A program made the translations under genes and the position numbers. Below are positions 1-5,493 of a stretch of 5,493 bases of DNA, in pieces. The notes beneath the pieces are model-generated. The model was not told the origin of the DNA and did not search any database. It saw only the letters and a program-made list of their open reading frames with translations. Origin of the DNA: Petrotoga sp. UBA5851 (GTDB lineage Bacteria; Thermotogota; Thermotogae; Petrotogales; Petrotogaceae); contig DJGH01000052.1 of assembly GCA_002431635.1 (NCBI GenBank), forward strand, positions 2,587 to 8,079, in the 5' to 3' direction. The stretch's first letter is position 1. The number at the start of each line of letters is the position of its first letter.

Positions 1-24
1 TTTTTAATCTGCCTAATATTTCTC

Positions 25-54
25 AAAAAACATCAGCCAAGGCTGATGTTTTTT
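25..54 (+). terminator. Intrinsic terminator of an upstream gene outside the window
   Basis: The arms CATCAGCC (31-38) and GGCTGATG (41-48) are perfectly complementary. The RNA would fold with at least seven pairs and a CAAG tetraloop (38-41). Six T residues follow at 49-54, the layout of a rho-independent terminator for a + strand gene ending left of position 1. Six A residues at 25-30 extend the stem and would form a T tract on the other strand, so it could work in both directions. No gene reads leftward into it here, so the + direction is the likelier use. Confidence 0.85.
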
Positions 55-117
55 ACATGATGAATGTATCATATTTTACCAAGGTTAGCGATTATTATCA
101 GAAGGTATCCAGTTTAC

Positions 118-147
118 TTAACATAAAAAAAGTATAGTAGATATACT
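118..147 (+). promoter_or_regulatory. Probable sigma-A-type promoter of the nitroreductase gene
   Basis: A -35-like TTAACA (118-123) and a -10-like TATACT (142-147) are separated by 18 bases. Each hexamer differs from the consensus (TTGACA, TATAAT) at one position. Transcription would start near 153-156, giving a leader of about 60 bases. A second TATACT lies at 187-192 but has no reasonable -35 at the right distance, so the upstream pair is preferred. The -10 lies inside an inverted repeat, which suggests repressor control. This is a reading by eye without start-site data. Confidence 0.55.
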
Positions 148-149
148 AT
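132..149. promoter_or_regulatory. Inverted repeat over the -10 box, candidate repressor operator
   Basis: ATAGTA (134-139) and TACTAT (144-149) are exact reverse complements around a GATA centre. In an overlapping register, GTATA (132-136) and TATAC (142-146) also match. The dyad covers the proposed -10 hexamer at 142-147, where a dimeric repressor would block RNA polymerase. Small nitroreductases in Firmicutes are often controlled by MarR- or HxlR-type regulators that bind short dyads of this kind (family knowledge). No regulator gene lies in the window, so its identity is unknown. AT-rich sequence makes chance dyads fairly common. Confidence 0.4.
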
Positions 150-156
150 TTTATAG

Positions 157-191
157 GTATACAAAAGTTTAATTTAACTTTTGCCTTATAC
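157..191. promoter_or_regulatory. Second inverted repeat in the nitroreductase leader
   Basis: CAAAAGTT (162-169) and AACTTTTG (176-183) are exact reverse complements with a 6-base spacer. They are flanked by GTATA (157-161) and TATAC (187-191), which are also complementary apart from a CCT bulge at 184-186. The element begins just after the expected transcription start, so it could be a second operator or a hairpin in the 5' leader. There is no T tract, so it is not a typical terminator. The outer GTATA/TATAC words repeat those of the dyad at 132-149, which makes two binding sites for one regulator plausible. Confidence 0.4.
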
Positions 192-196
192 TACAT

Positions 197-202
197 AAGG
201 AG
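197..202 (+). promoter_or_regulatory. Ribosome binding site with long spacing to the nitroreductase start
   Basis: AAGGAG is the only good Shine-Dalgarno sequence before the nitroreductase gene, yet 14 bases separate it from the ATG at 217, more than the usual 5-10. There is no other in-frame start between the two. An ATG at 203-205 directly abuts the GGAG, is out of frame and opens only ten codons. The start at 217 is kept because the conserved FMN-binding arginine motif begins ten residues after it. Translation may be inefficient. Confidence 0.55.
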
Positions 203-216
203 ATGAAAAAAGAAGT

Positions 217-747
217 ATGGACTTTTTTGAGTTAGCTAAAAGCAGATGCACAACAAGAGGATTTAATGAAAAAACAATACCTGATGAAGATCTCATGAGG
301 ATACTCTCAGTAGGACGTGTCGCTCCCAGCGCCTGTAACAAACAACCTCAGAGAATTATTGTGGTAAGAGAGTCACAGAATATTCTTAAAGTGAAAAAAG
401 CATACAATACTTTCGGTTCACAGTGTGTGCTTATCGTTTGCCGCGATTCCCGCGACTCTCTCATACGCCCTTACGATCAAAAATGTTCGGGTGACCTGGA
501 CATCGGAATTGTTTGCGACCATATGATGCTTGCTGCCCGGGAACTTGGAATAGGCAGCGTTATGGTCGGTCTTTTCGATCCGTATATAATAAGACACGAG
601 TTTGAGATTGCTGATTACATAATCCCAACTGCACTACTGATTCTCGGATATCCCCGGGATGGTTTTCTGAGTCCACAACGTCACGATACGCAGCGTAAAG
701 CGCTTTTAGATACTGTCATGTTTGAAAAGTTTAATTTTGACTGTTAA
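217..747 (+). CDS. Nitroreductase-family FMN oxidoreductase
   Basis: A 176-residue protein of the small nitroreductase family: cytoplasmic, usually dimeric FMN enzymes that use NAD(P)H to reduce nitro compounds, quinones or related electrophiles. The family landmarks are in order. R10 and R14 with F16 match the N-terminal FMN-phosphate motif (RRSxRxF type). 'APSACNKQP' at 36-44 matches the APSxxNxQPW loop, but the usual W is Q45. 'DIGIVCDHMMLAARELGIGS' at 95-114 is the central helix and glycine turn. 'ILGYP' (142-146) and the RK pair (160-161) are near the C-terminus. The length is typical of the shorter members, so the gene looks intact. It stands alone between a terminator and the promoter of the next gene, with two dyads upstream that suggest inducible control. 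Substrate cannot be read from sequence; flavin-dependent dehalogenation or a ligand-sensing role are less likely alternatives. Confidence 0.9.
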   Translation: MDFFELAKSRCTTRGFNEKTIPDEDLMRILSVGRVAPSACNKQPQRIIVVRESQNILKVKKAYNTFGSQCVLIVCRDSRDSLIRPYDQKCSGDLDIGIVCDHMMLAARELGIGSVMVGLFDPYIIRHEFEIADYIIPTALLILGYPRDGFLSPQRHDTQRKALLDTVMFEKFNFDC

Positions 748-843
748 AAATAAAACTGATCTTCTTTTTGCTGGTTTTTTGTCCAACTCTAGTAGGAGTT
801 TACTGTATAACCCTATTTAGTAAAATTTTTATTATAAATTTTT

Positions 844-873
844 TTGATACCTGTTAGAATTTCACCGTATTAA
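844..873 (+). promoter_or_regulatory. Possible promoter of the macro-domain gene
   Basis: TTGATA (844-849) and TATTAA (868-873) are 18 bases apart and resemble -35 and -10 boxes; transcription would start about 20 bases before the ribosome binding site. An alternative is the extended -10 TGTTAGAAT at 852-860, which has only a poor -35 (TTATAA, 832-837). The region is strongly AT-rich, so chance matches are likely. I see no convincing terminator for the nitroreductase gene between 748 and 843, so read-through from that gene is also possible. Confidence 0.4.
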
Positions 874-902
874 AACCTTAAAAATACTATAGGAGGAAGT
901 AC

Positions 903-1820
903 ATGCCTTTTTATATTCTTCTTGACGATATAACCAAAGCTAAAACAGATGCAATTGTCAATGCAGCCAATCCTTCTCTTCTGGGAGGAGGAGGAGTTGA
1001 CGGGGCAATACACCGGGCGGCGGGCTATCGTCTTGTTCAAGAGTGTAAAACCCTTGGAGGATGTCAACCGGGACAGTCAAAGATAACCAAAGGATATAAT
1101 CTTTCCTGTGAATATGTAATTCATACGGTAGGACCGATATGGCGAGGCGGGAAAGATAATGAAGAAAAGATTCTTTGGTCATGTTACATTAATTCTCTGG
1201 AGCTTGCACAAAAAAAAGGTTTGTACAGTATCTCATTTCCTCTTATATCTGCAGGAGCCTATGGCTACCCAAAACAAGAAGCAAAAAAAATCGCTATCTC
1301 AGCTATAAGATCATTTCTGGATAAAAATGAAATGGATATAAGACTTGTGATCATAGATAAAAAGGAGTTCATTATTTCTGAACCTCTTTTAAAAGATATT
1401 CTAACTTATGTTGAAAAAAAGAATTTTTACGAATCAAATTGTCCAAGAAAAACAATGAAAGAATCTGTAAAAAAGATTGATGAACCTTTTATAAAAATAC
1501 TTTCAGAGCTTATAAGAGAAAAAGGAATGACAGAAGAACAGGTATATAGAAATGCAAATATAAACAGAGAATACTTCTATAAAATTCGGAGCTATTCTGA
1601 TTACACTCCATGTAAAGCTGATGTTTGGGCATTTGTTTTAGCGTTTAGATTAAGTTATAGACAGAGTACAGAACTTTTTCATAAGAGTGGTTTTGAGCTT
1701 TCCGAAAAAAGTATATTTGATACTATTCTGGAGTATTTCATACAACATAAAAATTACGACATCTACGAGATTAATGAAGTGCTTTTCCATTTTGGTCAGA
1801 AATCTATTGGTCTGTTCTGA
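903..1820 (+). CDS. Macro-domain ADP-ribose hydrolase with XRE-like C-terminal domain
   Basis: A 305-residue two-domain cytoplasmic protein. Residues 1-170 form a MacroD-type macro domain, a family that binds ADP-ribose, deacetylates O-acetyl-ADP-ribose and removes mono-ADP-ribose from acidic residues. Visible motifs are 'DDITK' (8-12), 'DAIVNAAN' (16-23), 'GGGGVDGAIH' (28-37), 'YVIHTVGP' (71-78) and 'SAGAYGYP' (116-123). N23 and D33 occupy the positions of the MacroD2 catalytic Asn and Asp. After a linker (about 171-194), residues 195-305 look like an XRE-type helix-turn-helix: 'LSELIREKGMTEEQV', then 'FYKIRSYSDYTPCKADV' and 'AFRLSYRQSTELFHKSGF', followed by a helical tail 'YDIYEINEVLF'. From memory, this fusion recurs in Clostridia; the role of the tail (nucleic acid or partner binding) is unknown. 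AGGAGG (891-896) sits six bases before the ATG, and the first residues match the start of the fold. GC content falls from about 46% (961-1200) to 27% (1381-1620). No DarT-like toxin or sirtuin partner is adjacent. Confidence 0.9.
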   Translation: MPFYILLDDITKAKTDAIVNAANPSLLGGGGVDGAIHRAAGYRLVQECKTLGGCQPGQSKITKGYNLSCEYVIHTVGPIWRGGKDNEEKILWSCYINSLELAQKKGLYSISFPLISAGAYGYPKQEAKKIAISAIRSFLDKNEMDIRLVIIDKKEFIISEPLLKDILTYVEKKNFYESNCPRKTMKESVKKIDEPFIKILSELIREKGMTEEQVYRNANINREYFYKIRSYSDYTPCKADVWAFVLAFRLSYRQSTELFHKSGFELSEKSIFDTILEYFIQHKNYDIYEINEVLFHFGQKSIGLF

Positions 1821-1867
1821 ATTACGTTAAAAATAAGAAACATTAAAATCATGAAAAAAAATGAATG

Positions 1868-1919
1868 AGAGGTATAATAACTTCTGAAATTCTCTTATTA
1901 TAGTTATTTACCTCTTTTT
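1868..1919 (+). terminator. Probable intrinsic terminator of the macro-domain gene
   Basis: AGAGGTA (1868-1874) pairs with TACCTCT (1909-1915), and after one bulged base AATAAC (1876-1881) pairs with GTTATT (1903-1908), giving 13 pairs around a 21-base loop. The 3' arm runs into five T residues (1915-1919). The hairpin begins 48 bases after the stop codon. An alternative fold pairs TATAATAA (1873-1880) with TTATTATA (1895-1902). The stem is mostly A-T, so it is weaker than the other terminators in this window. Confidence 0.6.
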
Positions 1920-1984
1920 CTATTTGCTACTAGACTGTCTTTAAGATTAAGATTTACCAGAACCTTATAGTTTAACTTGTTTTT

Positions 1985-2012
1985 TTGCCACATACAAGCT
2001 TATATATATTTT
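1985..2012 (+). promoter_or_regulatory. Weak promoter candidate for the chemoreceptor gene
   Basis: TTGCCA (1985-1990) could be a -35, with TATTTT (2007-2012) 16 bases downstream or TATATT (2005-2010) only 14 downstream. TATAGT (1966-1971) is another possible -10 without a good -35. I looked for a flagellar sigma-28 promoter, which often drives chemoreceptor genes (TAAA and GCCGATAA-like boxes), and saw none convincing. A promoter must lie between the hairpin at 1868-1919 and the gene if that terminator is efficient, but its exact site is not resolved. Confidence 0.25.
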
Positions 2013-2034
2013 AACTTCATGGGAGGATTGTAAA

Positions 2035-4065
2035 ATGGGAAGACGCTTAAAAGGGGAAAAAAAATTCAGCATCAGAACCAAGCTTTCGCTTCTTATAGTA
2101 AGTCTTATCGCACTATCGGTATCTGTAATTGAACTTTATAGTTATTTTTCAAGAGCGGACGATATTGAAACAACTGTCAGAAAAGAACAGCTCAACACCG
2201 CGGTTCTGACAGCTTCACGGCTGGAAACAGAAATAGCACGTACGATTTCTGTTTTACAAACGGCAGCATGTAACCAAGCTTTTATGTCTAGCGATAAAGC
2301 TACTATCATAAATGCTTTAAAAACCATAAAGGAACAAAATGTAATATTTTCAACTGTTTTTCTGGTGGATTCCAAGCTGGATAAACTCAATGAAAAAGGT
2401 GAGACAGGCTCACTTGCAAGCAGAGAGTATATGCAGGAAGTCAAAAAAAGCAAAAAAACAGTAATCTCACATGAAATTCTTATATCCCAATCTACAAAAA
2501 AACCATCCCTTATGATAGCAACTCCAGTAACAGCTTATGGTACCTCCGAAAGTTATCTCGGAATATCGGTTAATATAGATCATCTGCAAAGAATCGTAAA
2601 TGAAGTAAAAGCAAGTGAAAGCGAGTATACTTTTGCTTTTGACGGTAAGAATGGTCTGGTTTTTGCACATCCTGTCGCACAATACATCGGAAAGCTTAAA
2701 ATCCTCAATCCAGATGAATCTGATAAAAAGCTTATTGCTCCTCAACTGAAACAGATTGCAGAAATGGCAGCAAAAGGAACATCAGGATCGTCAATTTATA
2801 CCTTCAATGGTGAAAAGATAATCGCTGCCTATACAAACATACCCGGAACAACTCTTGGCGTAGTAACAAGGATGACCTATCACAATGCCATGAAAGCTGT
2901 TAGAAGGGAGCGTAATATTTCATTAATCATTACCGTTATAGCTTCTTTATTGGGCTTTGTATTGGCATATTTTTTATCAAGATTCATTTCTGATCCAATA
3001 AAAAAAGTTTCGGCTATGTCAGAAACAATCTCTAAAGGAGATTTTTCAAAAACTTCAGACATAGTTAGACACAAAAATGATGATGAAATAAGCTGCCTGC
3101 AAAAGAGCTTCGGGGTAATGGCAGATATGCTTAAAACCACCATACATCAGATAAGTGATGCCACTATTCAGATAGCCTCAGCCAGTGGAGAGCTTCAGAT
3201 AAGCTCGGAAAAATCTGCACAAGCGTCCGAACAGGTTGCCACTGCAGTACTAGAGGTATCGCAAGGAGCGGTAAACCAGGCCGAAGCTGCAGATAAAACC
3301 TTACAGGCGGTAAAACAAATGAACGAACGAGTTAAGGATATAGCTGTGCACGCTTCATCTGCAGAAAATGTATCGAAATCTTCTTCATTAGCTGTTGCAT
3401 CTGGTGAAAAAGCTATTAATCATGCTGTTCAGTCAATAAATACTATTAACTCCATAGTACAAAGCACCGCTGAAACTATCCGAAAGCTTGCAGACTTTTC
3501 AGATAAAATAAGCGAGATTGTTGATTCAATATCAGAAATAGCATTTCAGACGAATCTTTTAGCTTTGAATGCAGCCATAGAAGCTGCAAGAGCCGGAGAA
3601 CACGGAAAGGGCTTTGCCGTTGTCGCACAGGAGGTCAAAAAGCTTGCGGAGCAGTCAAAGGAATCGGCATCCAGCATATCTGATATTCTTAGTCAGATCC
3701 AAAATCAGATTCATGATGCTGTAAGCAGCATCGGAAAAAGTACCGAAGAAGTATCTACAGGACAAAAAGTAGTATTAGCTGCCGGTGAATCCTTCTCTTT
3801 AATAGAAAAACAGATATCTGGTTTGTCAGAAGCAGTAAACGGGATCACTGAAAGTTTAACCTCCCTTTATGATTACAATTCAAATGTTCTGCAAGCAGTA
3901 GGAAAAATAAGAGATATTTCCAATGAAACTGCTTCCAACAGTAAAACTATCTCTATGGCAACCGAGGAACAATCGGCAGGAGTAGAAGAAATTGCATCAT
4001 CAGCAGAGGCATTGGCACAGCTATCATATAAACTCGAATTAATGTTAAAACAATATAAGTTCTAG
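2035..4065 (+). CDS. Methyl-accepting chemotaxis protein with extracellular Cache-type sensor
   Basis: A 676-residue transmembrane chemoreceptor, expected to bind a ligand outside the cell and control the kinase CheA through CheW, biasing flagellar rotation. Domain order: a basic N-terminus, TM1 (about 17-38), an extracellular sensor (about 39-290) of dCache type, TM2 (about 295-315), HAMP (about 316-370) and a long cytoplasmic coiled coil. The kinase-control hairpin is intact at 501-541, with 'NLLALNAAIEAARAGEHGKG' and the E516, R519 and E522 tip region. Likely methylation sites include 'ATEEQSAGVEEI' (642-653). About 155 residues follow the tip, close to 22 heptads, as in the 44-helical receptor class common in Firmicutes (inference). 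The C-terminus 'LKQYKF' has no NWxxF-type CheR tether. The sensor has 'SREYM' (129-133) where amino-acid-binding dCache domains carry RxWY, so its ligand is unlikely to be predicted by that motif. GGGAGG (2021-2026) is eight bases before the ATG. No chemotaxis genes adjoin. Confidence 0.95.
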   Translation: MGRRLKGEKKFSIRTKLSLLIVSLIALSVSVIELYSYFSRADDIETTVRKEQLNTAVLTASRLETEIARTISVLQTAACNQAFMSSDKATIINALKTIKEQNVIFSTVFLVDSKLDKLNEKGETGSLASREYMQEVKKSKKTVISHEILISQSTKKPSLMIATPVTAYGTSESYLGISVNIDHLQRIVNEVKASESEYTFAFDGKNGLVFAHPVAQYIGKLKILNPDESDKKLIAPQLKQIAEMAAKGTSGSSIYTFNGEKIIAAYTNIPGTTLGVVTRMTYHNAMKAVRRERNISLIITVIASLLGFVLAYFLSRFISDPIKKVSAMSETISKGDFSKTSDIVRHKNDDEISCLQKSFGVMADMLKTTIHQISDATIQIASASGELQISSEKSAQASEQVATAVLEVSQGAVNQAEAADKTLQAVKQMNERVKDIAVHASSAENVSKSSSLAVASGEKAINHAVQSINTINSIVQSTAETIRKLADFSDKISEIVDSISEIAFQTNLLALNAAIEAARAGEHGKGFAVVAQEVKKLAEQSKESASSISDILSQIQNQIHDAVSSIGKSTEEVSTGQKVVLAAGESFSLIEKQISGLSEAVNGITESLTSLYDYNSNVLQAVGKIRDISNETASNSKTISMATEEQSAGVEEIASSAEALAQLSYKLELMLKQYKF

Positions 4066-4071
4066 CATTTC

Positions 4072-4102
4072 AAAACAGGCCCTTTGCTGGGTCTGTTTTT
4101 TT
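4072..4102 (+). terminator. Strong intrinsic terminator between convergent genes
   Basis: AACAGGCCC (4074-4082) pairs with GGGTCTGTT (4089-4097) through one G-T wobble, with a 6-base loop TTTGCT; flanking A and T residues extend the stem. Seven T residues run from 4096 to 4102. It starts seven bases after the chemoreceptor stop codon and lies 13 bases from the stop codon of the oppositely oriented MATE gene. On the minus strand the trailing T run is only four bases (4072-4075), so it should work best for the + gene and perhaps weakly for the other. Confidence 0.9.
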
Positions 4103-4114
4103 ATGATACTTAGC

Positions 4115-5446
4115 TTATGCATAATTGTATTCTTTTTTATGTTTTTTCAAAAGATATACTGAAAACACCATCGTAAAAAATTCTGAAAACACTGGTGCCA
4201 TCCAGACTCCTTCAATACCAAAAACAAAAGGTAGGATCATTATCATCCCTGTTCCTAGAACCAACGAACGCAAAAAAGATATTGCCGCAGAGGCTTTTCC
4301 GTTGCACAGGGCAGTAAAAAATGAAGAAGCAAATATATTAATCCCAGATATAATAAATGACAAAGCAAAAATTCTAAATCCGGAAAGTGTCATCTTCTCA
4401 AGCACAGCCGATCCAGAACTAAATGCTTTTAAGATTGGTTTAGAAAAAATTTCAGATATGATAAACATTGCAACTGATACCGATAAAACTATTCCTAAAC
4501 ATTTTTTGAAAAGGTTTTTAAGCTCAGCATTGTTCCCCGCTCCGTAATGAAAGCCTACAATAGGAGCACTTCCCATTGAAAATCCTATCAGTACAGCAAT
4601 AAAAATAAAATTTACATACTGCATTATGGTTATGGCAGCAACTCCTGTCTCACCTGCCAACCTCATCAGTTGAGTATTAAAAAGGAAAGAAGTTATTGAT
4701 GCTGATATGTTTGAGACCATTTCTGATGAACCGTTCGCCGCACTATGAAGAAGAGCTCTCAAATAAAATTTCGGTTTGCAGAAGGACAATCTGCTCTTAT
4801 TTGGGGACAAAAAATACACTATCGGAACAATACTGTTTAAAAGATATCCACATACCGTTGCCGTAGCTGCACCACGGAGCCCCCAATGGAACTGTGCTAT
4901 AAAAAGCCAGTCAAGAACAATATTGGTTACTCCGCCCGCTACAGTAAGGAAAAGTCCTAAATGAGGTCTTTCCGCAGTAATCATAAATGACTGGAAGAAT
5001 ACCTGGAGCATAAAAAAAGTATTCCCAAGAAGACATATAGTTGCATAGTCTGCACAGTACTCTATAAGAGTATTGTTAGCCCCAAGAAAATAACATATGG
5101 GTTTTATAAAAACAAGACACATTCCTGAAAGCATTATTCCAATAACAAAAATGCTCATTGTCAGCATAGTGAAGTAACCTTTTGCTTTTTTGACGTCTCC
5201 TTGTCCGAGAGTTTTGGCTACCTCTGCACTGCCTCCTGAACCAAGCATAAATCCAAATGAACCTAGTACCATAAGCAGAGGCATAACCACACTTATCGAG
5301 GCCATTGCCTCAACCCCAACATACCTAGAAACAAAAAGTCCATCAACAACAGTATATATAGAAGTAAAAATCATCATGATAACAGACGGCACAGTAAACA
5401 TGAGAAGTTTTCCTGTTGTAAAATGATCTGAAAGTCTTATTTTCAT
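4115..5446 (-). CDS. MATE-family efflux transporter (MepA/DinF-like)
   Basis: A 443-residue inner-membrane protein, the normal length for the MATE family, which exports cationic drugs, dyes and metabolites in exchange for Na+ or H+. About twelve hydrophobic segments are seen in two six-helix halves. Family features in order: P20 in TM1; 'YTVVDGLFVSRYVG' (31-44) with D35 at the conserved TM1 acidic position; 'GSGGSAEVAKTLGQGD' (69-84), the MepA-type glycine-rich TM2 end; 'AERPHLGLFLTVAGGVTNIV' (158-177) with D179 before TM6; and, in the second half, 'GFSMGSAPIVGFHYGAGN', the counterpart of the GxxxGxxPIxGYNYGA repeat. The C-terminus is basic (KKHKKEYNYA). GGAGG (5454-5458 on the minus strand) is seven bases before the ATG. 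The gene converges on the chemoreceptor gene, with 49 bases between stop codons. No regulator is adjacent in the window. The substrate is not predictable; in Clostridia most such proteins are uncharacterised. Confidence 0.93.
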   Translation of the reverse strand: MKIRLSDHFTTGKLLMFTVPSVIMMIFTSIYTVVDGLFVSRYVGVEAMASISVVMPLLMVLGSFGFMLGSGGSAEVAKTLGQGDVKKAKGYFTMLTMSIFVIGIMLSGMCLVFIKPICYFLGANNTLIEYCADYATICLLGNTFFMLQVFFQSFMITAERPHLGLFLTVAGGVTNIVLDWLFIAQFHWGLRGAATATVCGYLLNSIVPIVYFLSPNKSRLSFCKPKFYLRALLHSAANGSSEMVSNISASITSFLFNTQLMRLAGETGVAAITIMQYVNFIFIAVLIGFSMGSAPIVGFHYGAGNNAELKNLFKKCLGIVLSVSVAMFIISEIFSKPILKAFSSGSAVLEKMTLSGFRIFALSFIISGINIFASSFFTALCNGKASAAISFLRSLVLGTGMIMILPFVFGIEGVWMAPVFSEFFTMVFSVYLLKKHKKEYNYA

Positions 5447-5476
5447 AGCAATACCTCCGTATTTACGTTAAACTTT

Positions 5477-5493
5477 AAAAAACCGGATAAGAG
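5477..5493 (-). terminator. Possible 3' arm and T tract of a terminator cut by the window edge
   Basis: Read on the minus strand this is CTCTTATCCGG followed by six T residues (5482-5477), the form of the descending arm and T tract of an intrinsic terminator. The matching arm would lie beyond position 5493 and cannot be seen. If real, it ends a minus-strand gene upstream of the MATE gene, so that the MATE promoter must lie in the remaining 30 bases or overlap the hairpin. That is tight, so it could instead be part of the MATE promoter region. Confidence 0.25.

Noticed and set aside
57..72. Inverted repeat ATGAT/ATCAT just after the first terminator
   Set aside because: Five-base AT-rich arms, well upstream of the promoter; no support for function.
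752..780. Possible terminator after the nitroreductase gene (AAAACTG pairing with TGGTTTT)
   Set aside because: Only seven pairs, two of them G-T, around a 13-base loop; the six T residues are largely consumed by the stem. Not strong enough to call.
785..800. Small inverted repeat AACTC/GAGTT
   Set aside because: Five-base arms with no T tract and no relation to a start codon; expected by chance.
983..996. GGAGGAGGAGGAG run resembling an internal ribosome binding site
   Set aside because: It encodes the conserved GGGG of the macro-domain loop; no in-frame start follows at a suitable distance that would give a sensible protein.
870..1182. Two minus-strand reading frames across the start of the macro gene
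   Set aside because: They are antisense to conserved macro-domain codons, lack ribosome binding sites and encode low-complexity sequence without motifs.
903..1820. DarTG-like toxin-antitoxin system
   Set aside because: The macro domain is MacroD-like and no DarT-type ADP-ribosyltransferase gene is adjacent; the neighbours are a nitroreductase and a chemoreceptor.
2142..3143. Several minus-strand reading frames of 87-103 codons inside the chemoreceptor gene
   Set aside because: They are shadows of the receptor's coding frame with no start signals or recognisable products.
4125..4547. A 140-codon + strand reading frame
   Set aside because: It lies wholly antisense to the MATE gene, whose protein is clearly conserved in sequence pattern. 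The + frame encodes no recognisable domain and has no ribosome binding site.
1..5493. CRISPR arrays, tRNA/rRNA genes, insertion sequences, riboswitches
   Set aside because: No regularly spaced direct repeats, no cloverleaf or rRNA-like sequence, no transposase frame, and leaders too short (under about 220 bases) with no recognisable aptamer motifs.

Overview
The window carries four complete genes of an AT-rich bacterium, each apparently transcribed on its own. Purine-rich GGAGG-type ribosome binding sites, short AT-rich intergenic regions with intrinsic terminators, and the character of the proteins point to a low-GC Firmicute of the class Clostridia, probably a motile anaerobe of gut or rumen type. 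The proteins that suggest this are a macro domain fused to a helix-turn-helix-like tail and a MATE exporter beginning 'LSDHFTTGKLL'. This assignment is inference; there is no rRNA or other phylogenetic marker here, and an anaerobe from another phylum cannot be excluded.

Layout from left to right: 1-60 holds an intrinsic terminator for a gene outside the window. 61-216 is a control region with a good sigma-A-type promoter and two inverted repeats. 217-747 (+) is a small FMN nitroreductase-family protein. 748-902 is a short spacer with a plausible promoter. 903-1820 (+) is a macro-domain ADP-ribose hydrolase with an XRE-like C-terminal domain. 1821-2034 holds a terminator hairpin and the leader of the next gene. 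2035-4065 (+) is a membrane-bound methyl-accepting chemotaxis receptor. 4066-4114 is a strong terminator between convergent genes. 4115-5446 (-) is a MATE-family multidrug/Na+ antiporter. 5447-5493 holds its ribosome binding site and what may be one arm of another terminator cut by the window edge.

The genes do not form an obvious pathway or operon. Nitroreductase, ADP-ribose hydrolase, chemoreceptor and drug exporter all fit sensing of and coping with the environment, but a terminator or a putative promoter lies between most of them, so functional linkage is not supported by layout. I found no CRISPR array, insertion sequence, tRNA, rRNA, phage gene or recognisable defence system. The most interesting points are the paired dyads in front of the nitroreductase gene, the two-domain macro protein, and the abrupt drop in GC content between the two halves of the macro gene. 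None of these amounts to a clear new system.
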